19,652 nt of DNA from JBKBXU01 sp046313675 (GTDB lineage: Bacteria; Bacteroidota; Bacteroidia; Cytophagales; Cytophagaceae). The position numbers and the translations under genes were made by a program. Below the pieces are notes generated by a model. That model was not told where the DNA came from and searched no databases. It worked only from the letters and a program-made list of their open reading frames with translations. Location: NCBI GenBank assembly GCA_046313675.1, contig JBKBXU010000040.1, positions 1 to 19,652 on the forward strand. Reading direction: 5' to 3'. Every line of letters begins with the position of its first letter. Position 1 is the first letter of the stretch. Below are positions 1 through 8,071 of this stretch, one piece after another.

Positions 1-260
1 TTACACCCATCATTGGTTGGGAGATCAAGTTTAGACGCTTCAATTAAAATTTTGTATTTTTTCTGGGTATTCACCATTAGGAATAAACATCTCACCAATA
101 ACTGTAAAGATGTACATTAAACACTCATAAATGAACTATAAATTAGATTTTTTTTAAAAAAAGACTACAAATATTTTGAGGTATTCATTCGGTTTAATAT
201 TTGAATTATTTTTTCATAAATTTAACAATAAATTAACAAATAAGGCAAGTTGGTAAAATT
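1..260. other. left-edge AT-rich stretch with no assignable gene
   Basis: All three plus frames are open at the left edge and close early, at about 34, 47 and 120. The first bases may therefore be the tail of an upstream glycan-cluster gene, but I cannot choose a frame or recognise the residues. From about 121 to 260 the sequence is very AT-rich and contains a T8A7 run around 148-162. It has no clear promoter, repeat or RNA gene. It is presumably the leader of the gene starting at 261. Confidence 0.4.
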
Positions 261-1007
261 ATGATGTTTCCTGTTTCAGGTAATCCTTCAAAAATAGCCC
301 TTAAGGACGTTACACTCTTGGGTATCGATTGTCAGAACTTTAACAGATTGTTAACGGCCGCTAAGGTTTCTACAAAAAAAATCTCCTTTGGGTCTATAAA
401 ACTGTTGACTTCTTTGGAGACCAGTCATAAATATTCGGTTAAAATACCTTTGATTAAGTCAACAGAAGAATATTCAAAATTTATACTAAAAAACCTGAAT
501 GAATATGTGGACACCAATTATGTATTAATAATTCAACATGATGGTTTTGTGCTAAATCCACATGCCTGGTCTGATGAATATCTGGAATATGATTATATTG
601 GAGCACCATGGTGGTATGAATCAGGAGGGAACGTTGGTAATGGAGGGTTTAGTTTGCGGTCTAAACGCTTATTAGAATTTACCGCTCGGGAAAATTTTAT
701 TGAAAAGTATCATCCTGAAGATTTTCAGATATGCCGTACCTACCGGGATTACTTGCTTAATCAAGGTATGACATTTGCACCTGTTTCTTTGGCCAAAAAG
801 TTTAGCTTTGAGGGAAGATATCGAATGTGGGACAATTGGAATGGACAGTTTGGCTTTCATGGATATGATGTAACTGGCTTAAAAAATTGGGCTTTTTGGA
901 AATATGCACATCCTGTTAAAGACTTTAATTTTTGTTTTAATCATTTAAAGAAAATCATTATGTATTATAATATTTTTAAGCAGAGAAAAAGCAATGTAAT
1001 TTCCTGA
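261..1007 (+). CDS. DUF5672-type putative glycosyltransferase
   Basis: This 248-residue protein resembles the DUF5672 family, cytosolic glycosyltransferase-like proteins found in polysaccharide clusters. The family features visible are an IIQHDG segment (about 90-95, a DxD-like acidic site), YIGAPWW (112-118), VGNGGFSLRS (125-134) and PEDFQIC (152-158). The GNGGF segment followed by an acidic E-D pair resembles the acceptor and catalytic side of GT-A enzymes. There is no signal peptide or clear membrane helix. The first Met at 261 is used; a second Met follows at once, so the exact start is uncertain by one residue. No Shine-Dalgarno is visible. The next glycosyltransferase starts 48 nt downstream on the same strand, suggesting one transcript. 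Donor and acceptor cannot be read from the sequence. Confidence 0.75.
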   Translation: MMFPVSGNPSKIALKDVTLLGIDCQNFNRLLTAAKVSTKKISFGSIKLLTSLETSHKYSVKIPLIKSTEEYSKFILKNLNEYVDTNYVLIIQHDGFVLNPHAWSDEYLEYDYIGAPWWYESGGNVGNGGFSLRSKRLLEFTARENFIEKYHPEDFQICRTYRDYLLNQGMTFAPVSLAKKFSFEGRYRMWDNWNGQFGFHGYDVTGLKNWAFWKYAHPVKDFNFCFNHLKKIIMYYNIFKQRKSNVIS

Positions 1008-1055
1008 TTTTTTAATAATATAATATTGATATTCGTTGTATAAGTAAATGAATTA

Positions 1056-2840
1056 ATGAAAGTATTCAGGAAATCTTTAAAGCTGCTTCTATCTATTCTT
1101 CCTGAGAGGGTACAGAAAAAAATCAAAAACATATACAATGAAAGGATACGGAGGTCTGGTGATCCCTTAATTGTGCACCTGAAAAAGTATTCCTATAAAT
1201 GTAGTATGAAGGAGAACGTTGCAAAAGAAGTCATTAATACTTTCAATTATCATCCTCTTATCTCAGTTATTGTACCGGTTTATAATACGGATGTAAAATG
1301 GCTTGATAAAGCCGTGAAATCTGTGGAAAAGCAATACTATGTAAAATGGGAGCTTTGTATAGCTGATGATCATTCAGACAAACAGGAAACGATCGATTAT
1401 TTGAAGGGTCTTAAAGGGAACAAGAAAATTAAAGTTGTTAGGCTTGAAGAAAATTCTAATATATCAGAGGCTTCCAATGCCGCCTTACAACTTTGTTCTG
1501 GAGATTATGTGGCTCTTTTAGACCATGATGATGAGTTGACTCCCGATGCTTTATTTGAGGTAGTAAAGGCCATAAATGAAAATGGAGCGGAGTTCTTGTA
1601 TTCTGATGAAGATAAGCTTACTTTGGAGGGGAAATATGAAAATCCTCATTACAAGCCGGATTACTCCCCCGATCATTTATTATCCCAAAATTATATATGC
1701 CACCTTGCGGTAATAAAGCGTAGCCTGGTTTCTGAACTTGGCGGTTTTCGAAAAGGCTATGAAGGTGCTCAGGATTATGACCTTTTCCTTCGAGTAGCCG
1801 AGTGTGCTGAAAAGATACATCATATACCCAAAATCCTTTACCATTGGCGGATGATACCCGGATCTACAGCAAGTGAGTTTTCAGAAAAATCCTATGCCCA
1901 TGATGCCGGTAAACTTGCCCTGGAAAGTGCCATGAAAAGACGAAGGGTAAAAGGTGAAGTACATAACGGGGTGTTTGCAGGTACCTACCGCATAAAAAGA
2001 GCCATTGAAGGAAATCCCCTGGTGAGCATTATAATTCCCTTTAAGGACAATCCATTTTTATTAAAGAAATGTTTAGATTCTATATTGGATAAAAGCACTT
2101 ATTCCAATTATGAGGTTTTGGGGGTCAGTAACAACAGTGTTGAAGAGGAAACTTTCGAGCTGATGAAAGCCTATGAAGCAAAAGACAAAAGGATAAAATT
2201 TGTAGAGTATAATCAGGAATTTAATTATTCTGCTATTAATAATTTTGCTTCAGGGATCAGCAAGGGAGATCACTTGATCTTGCTCAACAATGATATAGAA
2301 ATTATAAGTGCTGATTGGGTTGAGTCGTTGCTCGAGCATTCACAACGAATAGATGTTGGCGTTGTAGGTGGTTTGCTTTATTACCCGGATGACACTATAC
2401 AGCATGCTGGAGTTATTATTGGAATAGGAGGAGTTGCCGGGCATTCTCATAAATTGTATCGCAGAGGGCATCATGGATACTTTTCCAGAATTTATCTGGT
2501 ACAAAACCTTAGCGCTGTCACAGGAGCTTGTATGATGGTAAAGAAGTCGCTGTATAAAGAAGTCGGAGGCTTAAATGAAGAACTTAAAGTGGCATTTAAC
2601 GATGTGGACTTTTGCCTTCGCTTACAAGAGAAGGGGTGCTTAAATGTTTATACGCCTTATTGTGAAGCCTATCATCACGAGTCGATTTCCAGAGGTTATG
2701 AAGATACCCCGGAAAAAATAAAAAGGCATAATTTTGAGATAAATCTTTTTCAAAAGCTTCATAGTCGGATTTTGAAAAATGGAGATCCATTTTATAATAA
2801 AAATTTAAGTCTGGAGTATGAAGATTTTTCTTTGAAGTAA
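1056..2840 (+). CDS. tandem GT2 glycosyltransferase (two GT-A domains)
   Basis: This 594-residue protein carries two family 2 glycosyltransferase domains. Domain 1 (about 68-290) has ISVIVPVYN, IADD (102-105), the metal-binding LDHDDE (155-160), YSDEDK and GAQDYDLFLR (237-246). Domain 2 (about 322-560) has VSIIIPFKD, LLNNDIE (409-415), IQHAGV and FNDVDFCLRL (514-523). The architecture is that of two-domain rhamnosyl- or galactosyl-type transferases of O-antigen and capsule assembly, acting at the cytoplasmic face of the membrane. The basic N-terminal 50 residues may contact the membrane. The C-terminal half of the downstream fusion protein is its paralogue, and part of the two genes is nearly identical at DNA level. 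The family assignment is firm; the sugar specificity is unknown. Confidence 0.9.
   Translation: MKVFRKSLKLLLSILPERVQKKIKNIYNERIRRSGDPLIVHLKKYSYKCSMKENVAKEVINTFNYHPLISVIVPVYNTDVKWLDKAVKSVEKQYYVKWELCIADDHSDKQETIDYLKGLKGNKKIKVVRLEENSNISEASNAALQLCSGDYVALLDHDDELTPDALFEVVKAINENGAEFLYSDEDKLTLEGKYENPHYKPDYSPDHLLSQNYICHLAVIKRSLVSELGGFRKGYEGAQDYDLFLRVAECAEKIHHIPKILYHWRMIPGSTASEFSEKSYAHDAGKLALESAMKRRRVKGEVHNGVFAGTYRIKRAIEGNPLVSIIIPFKDNPFLLKKCLDSILDKSTYSNYEVLGVSNNSVEEETFELMKAYEAKDKRIKFVEYNQEFNYSAINNFASGISKGDHLILLNNDIEIISADWVESLLEHSQRIDVGVVGGLLYYPDDTIQHAGVIIGIGGVAGHSHKLYRRGHHGYFSRIYLVQNLSAVTGACMMVKKSLYKEVGGLNEELKVAFNDVDFCLRLQEKGCLNVYTPYCEAYHHESISRGYEDTPEKIKRHNFEINLFQKLHSRILKNGDPFYNKNLSLEYEDFSLK
1257..2837 (+). 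repeat. paralogous tandem-GT2 unit, copy 1
   Basis: This segment pairs with 4878-6461 at an early offset of 3621 nt. A hand comparison of 1326-1559 with 4947-5180 gives 211 of 234 identical bases without a gap, including a 56-nt exact match at 1506-1561. Just upstream (1257-1325) only 40 of 69 bases match. Just downstream (1569-1688) 78 of 120 match. The abrupt change suggests recombination between the two copies. Confidence 0.85.
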
Positions 2841-2903
2841 AGTAAATAAAAGCTTTTTTGTCGTATTAAATTAATTCTATATTCTCTTTATAAATTAAAC
2901 TAA

Positions 2904-5900
2904 ATGTATAACGAAATTGATATTAATGAGTTTTTGACACAATTTTCGGGAACCTGTGTTGATTATCTTCCTAATAATGGAAATGTTGGAGATATATTAA
3001 TTTTTGCATCTACATTACAAGTATTCCAAAGGCACAAAATTTCCTTCCAAACAATAGAAGGGAATGAGGATGAACGTGGGGATGTATTATTCCTTGGAGG
3101 AGGAGGAAATTTAATTGATGATTATTGTTGGTTATTGCCCAGGCTTCAGAAGTTAAATAGAAACTATGATAAAGTAGTAATACTGCCCCATACTATTTTT
3201 GGCAAGAAAGTTCTCGAAGTATTTGAGCAGTTGGGGGAAAATGTTTACATATTCTGTAGAGAGAAAAAGTCTTATGATTTTTTATTTTCTTCATTAAAAC
3301 ATAAGGAGAATATTTTTTTATCAAATGATATGGCTTTTCATTTTGACTATTTTCCTTATAAGTCAAAAAAAACCCATGGGATTTTAAATGCTTTTAGGAA
3401 AGATGGTGAAAAGGGAGTGCAGGATATTCCAGTTTTAAATATTGATTTATCTGATGAGCTTCAGTTAAAAGGGAAACCTTATTCTACAGAGTTTTGGCGA
3501 TTAGATTATTGGATGGATTATCTTGACGATTTTTTGGGGTTGATTTCTCAGCATAATGTAATTAGGACCAATAGGTTGCATGTAGCCATTGCTGGAGCTT
3601 TAATGGATAAAAAAGTTGAGTTTTATCCAAATAGTTATTTTAAAAATGAAGCTGTATATAGCTTTAGCCTGGCAAATCATAAAAACGTTAGTTTTAAAGA
3701 ATATGATAATCATTATTTTGAAAGTTTAGCTATTAATTATAAAAGTATTATAAATAATATTCCTGAAGTAAAAGAGCCCGCTAACCCTGAAATCTCTATT
3801 GTTATACCTGTATTTAATGATGGGATATTTCTGCTTGAGGCTATTGAAAGTATATTTATTGAAAATGATGGATCAGTATCAATTGAAATTCTCATCGTTA
3901 ATGATGGATCAACCAATTTTACCACACTTGAAATCTTAAATTCTCTTCAATCAAAAGGGTTTAAAGTATTACACAAGCAAAATGAAGGTCTTGCTAAGAC
4001 AAGAAATTATGCCATTGAACATGCTGGTTCATCAATAATCCTACCACTTGATGCGGATAATAAAGTAAAATACCAGTATCTGGTAAAAGCATTGGACTGT
4101 TTCAAGGATTTGAATGTGGGAGTGGTCTATGGTAATGTGAAGCTGTTTGGGGCGGTTGAAGCAAAAAAAGAAGTCAGTGATTTTGACCTTTCTTTGCTTT
4201 TAGCCGGAAATTATATTGATGCATGTGCCTTATTCAGAAAAGAAGTTTGGGAAAAGGCAGGTGGATATGATACAGGCTTGTTAAACAAAATTGGGTATGA
4301 AGATTGGGATTTTTGGATCAGAGTAGCTAAATCCGGGTATAGTTTTCATCACATTGACGAATTTCTCTTTTATTATCGGGTACGAAATAATTCAATGGTG
4401 TCTGGGTGCAACGATCCCGATACCAGGTACCAGTTAGTTAAATATATAGTGGAAAAGAACTGCGAAGTTTATGCTTCGAATGTTGTGGAAGTGTTAGGAA
4501 AGTTGCACAAGCACCTAGCCGGCATAGATGAACTTTTGAAAAACAGCCGTCAAAGAGAACATGACTTAGAAGCGGAAATCGTGCGGCAAGCATCGGTTGC
4601 CGGAGAAGAAAAAGAACGGTTTCGAAAAGAGTTGTTGTTTAGGTCTCAGGAAGAATTATTGCATAAAGATAATCACATAAACAATCTTTATTCAATTATT
4701 GAGCATATGAGATTAAAAAACCGTGTTAAGAGGGCCATAAAGAGAATCGTCCCGCAAATAGTATTACGGGGAGTTAAGAGCATATTCCGATTGACACGGA
4801 AATGGAAGGCAGGGTATGATTCTCTTAAAAGGATTAAACCGATTAAGGAGGAAATAAAGGAGTTAGGGTACAAGCCAAAGATTTCTATATTAATTCCCGT
4901 TTACAATACAGATCCTAAATGGTTAGCTTTGGCCATAGGTTCGGTGGAAAAGCAATACTATACAAATTGGGAGCTTTGTATAGCTGATGATTGTTCAACC
5001 AAACAGGAAACGATCGATTATTTGAAGGGTTTTAAAGGTAACAACAAAATCAAAGTTGTAAGGCTTGAAGAAAACTCCAATATATCAGAGGCTTCCAATG
5101 CTGCCCTGAAATTATGTACAGGAGAATATGTGGCTCTTTTAGACCATGATGATGAGTTGACTCCCGATGCTTTATTTGAGGTTGTAAAGGTACTAAATGA
5201 AACTGATGCAGATTTAGTTTACTCTGATGAAGATAAAATAGATTCTAATGACAATTTAGTACAACCTCATTTTAAACCTGATTTTTCACCTGATTTATTA
5301 TTGTCTCAAAACTATATTTCCCATTTAGGCGTCTATAAGAAATCAATTGTTGATGAGATTGGAGGTTTTAGGAGAGGATTTGAAGGTTCTCAGGATTATG
5401 ATTTGGTTCTAAGATTTACTGAAAGAACAAATAAAATTGTCCATATTCCTAAAATCTTATATCACTGGCGAATGATACCGGGATCTACTGCTGTAGAACA
5501 TAGTGCAAAATCTTATGCACATCAGGCTGGAAAGCGTGCCTTAGAAAATGCTATGAAGCGAAGGCGTATTTCAGGTGATGTCTTAGATGGTAAGCATCCT
5601 GGGACCTATAGGGTGCAACGAGCAATTCTTAACAATCCTAAGGTAAGTATAATTATACCATTTAAAGATAAACCCGAGCTTTTATCTATGTGTATAAACT
5701 CTCTTATTTCTACCTGTGGTTATTCTAATATTGAAATTATTGGTGTAAGTAATAATAGCACACAGAATAATACTTTTTCTTTGATGAAGGAATTGCAGAA
5801 AATGGATAAGAGAATCAAGTTTATAGAATATAATGTGCCTTTTAATTACTCTCAAATTAATAATTATGCAGCGTCTGTTGCAGAGGGAGAGCACTTGCTA

Positions 5901-6467
5901 TTTCTAAACAATGATATTGAATTCATTTCTTCCGGTTGGTTGGAGGCACTTTTAGAACATTCACAGCGCCCGGAAACAGGTGCAATAGGTGCAAAGCTTT
6001 ATTACCCAAATAATACTATTCAGCATGCAGGAGTTATTATTGGCCCCTTAACTCTTGCAGGTCATTCCCACCGAGGATCTCCCAAAGACCATCCCGGTTA
6101 TTTTGCCCGATTAGATTTGGTGCAAAACTTAAGTGCTGTAACCGCAGCATGTTTAATGGTTAAAAAAGAAGTATTTTTAAATATAGGTGGATTTAATGAG
6201 AAAGATCTTAAAGTGGCATTTAACGATGTTGATTTATGCTTGCGTTTAAGGGAGAAAGAATATTTGAATATTTACACCCCTTATTGTGAAGCATACCATC
6301 ACGAGTCGATTTCACGGGGAAGCGAAGATACCCCGGAAAAGCAGGAAAGGTTTTCCAAAGAAGTTCAATTTATGTTGAATCGACACCAGAAAATACTGGC
6401 CAAGGGGGATCCTTATTATAATCTTAATTTAACATTAGAAAAAGAGGATTTTTCATTAAGGGGTTAA
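2904..6467 (+). CDS. fusion: polysaccharide pyruvyl transferase + GT2 + coiled coil + tandem GT2
   Basis: This 1187-residue protein joins modules normally found as separate genes. Residues 1-270 match the polysaccharide pyruvyl transferase family (CsaB/WcaK/ExoV type), with GNVGD (26-30), FLGGGGNLID (63-72), LPHTIFG and RTNRLH (221-226). Residues 296-500 form a GT2 domain with VNDGST (332-337), DAD (383-385) and EDWDFW (466-471). A charged helical stretch (about 535-615) separates this from a tandem GT2 unit: domain one at 659-880 with LDHDDE (746-751), domain two at 914-1160 with NNDIE (1002-1006) and FNDVD (1106-1110). A TAA lies directly before the ATG, which fixes the earliest ATG start. 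Likely a multifunctional enzyme that adds several sugars and a pyruvate ketal or related group to one surface glycan. Linkages and donors are unknown, and the first module may instead be a divergent transferase. Confidence 0.87.
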   Translation: MYNEIDINEFLTQFSGTCVDYLPNNGNVGDILIFASTLQVFQRHKISFQTIEGNEDERGDVLFLGGGGNLIDDYCWLLPRLQKLNRNYDKVVILPHTIFGKKVLEVFEQLGENVYIFCREKKSYDFLFSSLKHKENIFLSNDMAFHFDYFPYKSKKTHGILNAFRKDGEKGVQDIPVLNIDLSDELQLKGKPYSTEFWRLDYWMDYLDDFLGLISQHNVIRTNRLHVAIAGALMDKKVEFYPNSYFKNEAVYSFSLANHKNVSFKEYDNHYFESLAINYKSIINNIPEVKEPANPEISIVIPVFNDGIFLLEAIESIFIENDGSVSIEILIVNDGSTNFTTLEILNSLQSKGFKVLHKQNEGLAKTRNYAIEHAGSSIILPLDADNKVKYQYLVKALDCFKDLNVGVVYGNVKLFGAVEAKKEVSDFDLSLLLAGNYIDACALFRKEVWEKAGGYDTGLLNKIGYEDWDFWIRVAKSGYSFHHIDEFLFYYRVRNNSMVSGCNDPDTRYQLVKYIVEKNCEVYASNVVEVLGKLHKHLAGIDELLKNSRQREHDLEAEIVRQASVAGEEKERFRKELLFRSQEELLHKDNHINNLYSIIEHMRLKNRVKRAIKRIVPQIVLRGVKSIFRLTRKWKAGYDSLKRIKPIKEEIKELGYKPKISILIPVYNTDPKWLALAIGSVEKQYYTNWELCIADDCSTKQETIDYLKGFKGNNKIKVVRLEENSNISEASNAALKLCTGEYVALLDHDDELTPDALFEVVKVLNETDADLVYSDEDKIDSNDNLVQPHFKPDFSPDLLLSQNYISHLGVYKKSIVDEIGGFRRGFEGSQDYDLVLRFTERTNKIVHIPKILYHWRMIPGSTAVEHSAKSYAHQAGKRALENAMKRRRISGDVLDGKHPGTYRVQRAILNNPKVSIIIPFKDKPELLSMCINSLISTCGYSNIEIIGVSNNSTQNNTFSLMKELQKMDKRIKFIEYNVPFNYSQINNYAASVAEGEHLLFLNNDIEFISSGWLEALLEHSQRPETGAIGAKLYYPNNTIQHAGVIIGPLTLAGHSHRGSPKDHPGYFARLDLVQNLSAVTAACLMVKKEVFLNIGGFNEKDLKVAFNDVDLCLRLREKEYLNIYTPYCEAYHHESISRGSEDTPEKQERFSKEVQFMLNRHQKILAKGDPYYNLNLTLEKEDFSLRG
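4878..6461 (+). repeat. paralogous tandem-GT2 unit, copy 2
   Basis: This is the partner of 1257-2837, embedded in the fusion gene. The near-identical block is 4947-5180, with the 56-nt exact match at 5127-5182. Shorter matching islands recur near the 3' end, for example the codons for KVAFND and the HHESIS region. Between the islands this copy uses more AT-rich synonymous codons than copy 1. Confidence 0.85.
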
Positions 6468-6484
6468 TCTGAGCAAAATTACTT

Positions 6485-6620
6485 AAATCAGTGGCTTCGT
6501 TCCTATTTGAGTCTTAGCCTCCTAAATTAGAGAGGGGTTGGAGTGGTCATGCTACGCAAGCTGATGTATTTTCTTATGCTATTCATGACGAATCTATTGC
6601 AAAATCAAGGTTTAAAATTC
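6485..6620 (-). repeat. degenerate dispersed intergenic repeat, copy 1
   Basis: The minus strand of 6485-6600 aligns by eye with the plus strand of 12729-12836. GCTATTCATGAC at 6578-6589 is the exact complement of 12741-12752, and similar sequence flanks it on both sides for about 110 bases. The adjoining TCAAGGTTTAAAAT (6605-6618) resembles the terminal TCAAGGTTAAAATT of copy 2 (12874-12887). The copy is shorter and more decayed and lies between two convergent genes. It looks like a short non-autonomous element. No transposase is present. Confidence 0.55.
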
Positions 6621-6729
6621 AAATGGATGAAGAGCAGGTAAAGTTATATGGAATAATAAAAAATCAGGGTGTTGCACTGCTTAAAAGATAAAAAAGTTCT
6701 CAAATTCAAATGTATACTGAGTTGCAACC

Positions 6730-7125
6730 TTACTCATCCAATACCCTCTTCAGCTTTTCTTCTGTTAGAGGCTTAATTAAAAAATTTCGAACTCCGAGAT
6801 TTTCCAGCTTTTCTTTTATGTCAGGATTCTCAGAAGCCGTCAGGACTACTATTTTTGCTTTGTGTTCATTGTTGGCATTAATCTGATTAAACACCTCCAA
6901 AAACTCTGCACCTTCCATTTCAGGCATATGTTGATCGAGAATAATAAGTTCTGGATAATCAGAGTCAAACGTAGAACCGTGTTTAGCAAGATATAGAAGC
7001 GCCTCCTCTCCATTCAAAGAAATCTTCACTTTTTCGGCAAGATTCATCCTTCTTATCATAGATTCATTAATAAAATTATTTATTTCATCATCATCTACTA
7101 ATAATATGCAGCTAAGCTTGTCCAT
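6730..7125 (-). CDS. stand-alone CheY-like response regulator receiver
   Basis: This 131-residue protein is a single receiver domain with no output domain. The acidic pocket is D11-D13 (LLVDDDEIN), the phosphoacceptor is D64 (IILDQHMPEMEG), the switch Thr is T96 (VVLTAS) and the conserved Lys is K118 (IKPL). It should accept phosphate from a histidine kinase, but no kinase lies in the window. The DDDEINNFI opening is common in single-domain receivers of Bacteroidota that take part in phosphorelays or bind kinases. The gene stands alone, 82 nt downstream of a methyltransferase on the same strand, with a promoter-like element in that gap. Its partners and output are unknown. Confidence 0.92.
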   Translation of the reverse strand: MDKLSCILLVDDDEINNFINESMIRRMNLAEKVKISLNGEEALLYLAKHGSTFDSDYPELIILDQHMPEMEGAEFLEVFNQINANNEHKAKIVVLTASENPDIKEKLENLGVRNFLIKPLTEEKLKRVLDE

Positions 7126-7170
7126 TTTTATAACTTATTAAGGCGTTCTAAGATCAAAACATTTCTTTGC

Positions 7171-7178
7171 CAAAATTA
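7171..7178 (-). promoter_or_regulatory. candidate -7 promoter element for the response regulator
   Basis: The minus strand reads TAATTTTG, an exact match to the Bacteroidota -7 consensus TAnnTTTG, about 45 nt upstream of the receiver start codon. No convincing -33 TTTG is seen at the usual distance, so this is a half-supported site. If real, it uncouples the receiver from the methyltransferase gene. Confidence 0.35.
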
Positions 7179-7207
7179 GTTGCAAGGGCACTATTCCTTA
7201 TTTGGTG

Positions 7208-7897
7208 TTATTTTTCAAGAATATACAGAGTTCTTTGCTTTTCGGTAGTGGTATTGTAGTCAAGGTTGATGATTTTTGAAAAACCTGCAAAGGAGCAATA
7301 CATCTGTATATCTTTCAAACTGGGAATGTAACAGTTTAACGGCCCGTAGGGAGAATCAAAACGCAGGTGTTGAGAGTCAATGTGTTGCGCGTATGTTTGA
7401 TAGCCTAGACGTGGAATGTCTATAATTAATCGTCCATGTGGATTTAAGGAGTCATAAATGTTTTTTATGGCATTTGCCTGCTCTTCAGGAGCAAAGTCGA
7501 TAATTCCTGACCACATCCAGAGCGCAGCATCTGCCCTTTCACTTAATGAAATGGTTTTAATGTCCTTTGCAATAACTTCTATTTTGTTTTCCTGAATTTC
7601 TGTAGCGTATTTAACACTTAAGTGAGAGAGGAGGGGCTTACTAAGTTCTACGGCAATTAATTTCCCGTTAAAGTTTTTTTCCAGGAAGAAATCAAGGCAT
7701 CTTCCGTAACCGGCACCTAATTCAAGAATTGTTTTAGAATCTTTAATATAAGGGAATGCCAGCTCAAGGTCTATATATGAATGGAATCCGCCTTTTATAG
7801 CCAGTTCTTTAAAAGGATCTACTCCTAATTTTTCATAAAAAGCCAGATTCAAATCATTCATATCGTTATTACTGATGTCGGTATTGCTGTTCGTCAT
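7208..7897 (-). CDS. class I SAM-dependent methyltransferase
   Basis: This 229-residue cytosolic protein has a Rossmann-type methyltransferase fold. The SAM-binding motif I is ILELGAGYGR (57-66), the acidic residue after strand 2 is E84 (AVELS), and a later strand is GRLIIDIPR (155-163) following the NPHG turn. The small N-terminal region before the core carries no recognisable substrate domain, so the substrate could be a metabolite, lipid or protein. The start at 7897 is preceded by a purine-rich GGGGAAA stretch; a second in-frame Met at residue 13 is possible. The 174-nt upstream gap contains a perfect 14-bp palindrome, which may be an operator. Confidence 0.85.
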   Translation of the reverse strand: MTNSNTDISNNDMNDLNLAFYEKLGVDPFKELAIKGGFHSYIDLELAFPYIKDSKTILELGAGYGRCLDFFLEKNFNGKLIAVELSKPLLSHLSVKYATEIQENKIEVIAKDIKTISLSERADAALWMWSGIIDFAPEEQANAIKNIYDSLNPHGRLIIDIPRLGYQTYAQHIDSQHLRFDSPYGPLNCYIPSLKDIQMYCSFAGFSKIINLDYNTTTEKQRTLYILEK

Positions 7898-7986
7898 TAT
7901 TTCCCCGATGAAATTAGGAGTTGTCGTTCATTTGCTGATGCCTAAATAAATTGCCTATATGAAAAATTCATGAAGGACAATTAATA

Positions 7987-8000
7987 TTTGAACGTTCAAA
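7987..8000. promoter_or_regulatory. 14-bp perfect palindrome, candidate operator
   Basis: TTTGAACGTTCAAA is perfectly self-complementary. It sits 90 nt upstream of the methyltransferase start, in the gap after the thioesterase gene. On the minus strand a TA-rich, TTTG-containing promoter-like run directly abuts it. The form suits a TetR-type dimer, but no such regulator is encoded in the window, so the role is inference. Confidence 0.35.
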
Positions 8001-8071
8001 AAAATACTTTGTTTCCCTTAAACTGGTTTTTCTTATAGAATGGAGTGGATTGCCAAGATCTAGTTGAATTC

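Noticed and set aside
1..120. Open plus frame at the left edge, ending at about 120.
   Set aside because: The residues are not recognisable, and two other frames also stay open briefly. It was left as an unassigned edge rather than a gene.
140..165. T8A7 quasi-palindrome as a terminator.
   Set aside because: There is no GC stem or loop, and the same composition is common in the flanking AT-rich DNA.
1257..6461. GT2 repeats as a CRISPR array or mobile element.
   Set aside because: The two long copies are coding paralogues with no spacer pattern, transposase or terminal repeats.
6541..6692. An open plus frame ending in MDEEQVKLYGIIKNQGVALLKR and stop.
   Set aside because: Its upstream part lies inside the dispersed repeat, no start or ribosome site is convincing, and no family is recognised. 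It may be a decayed gene end, but the support is too thin to call.
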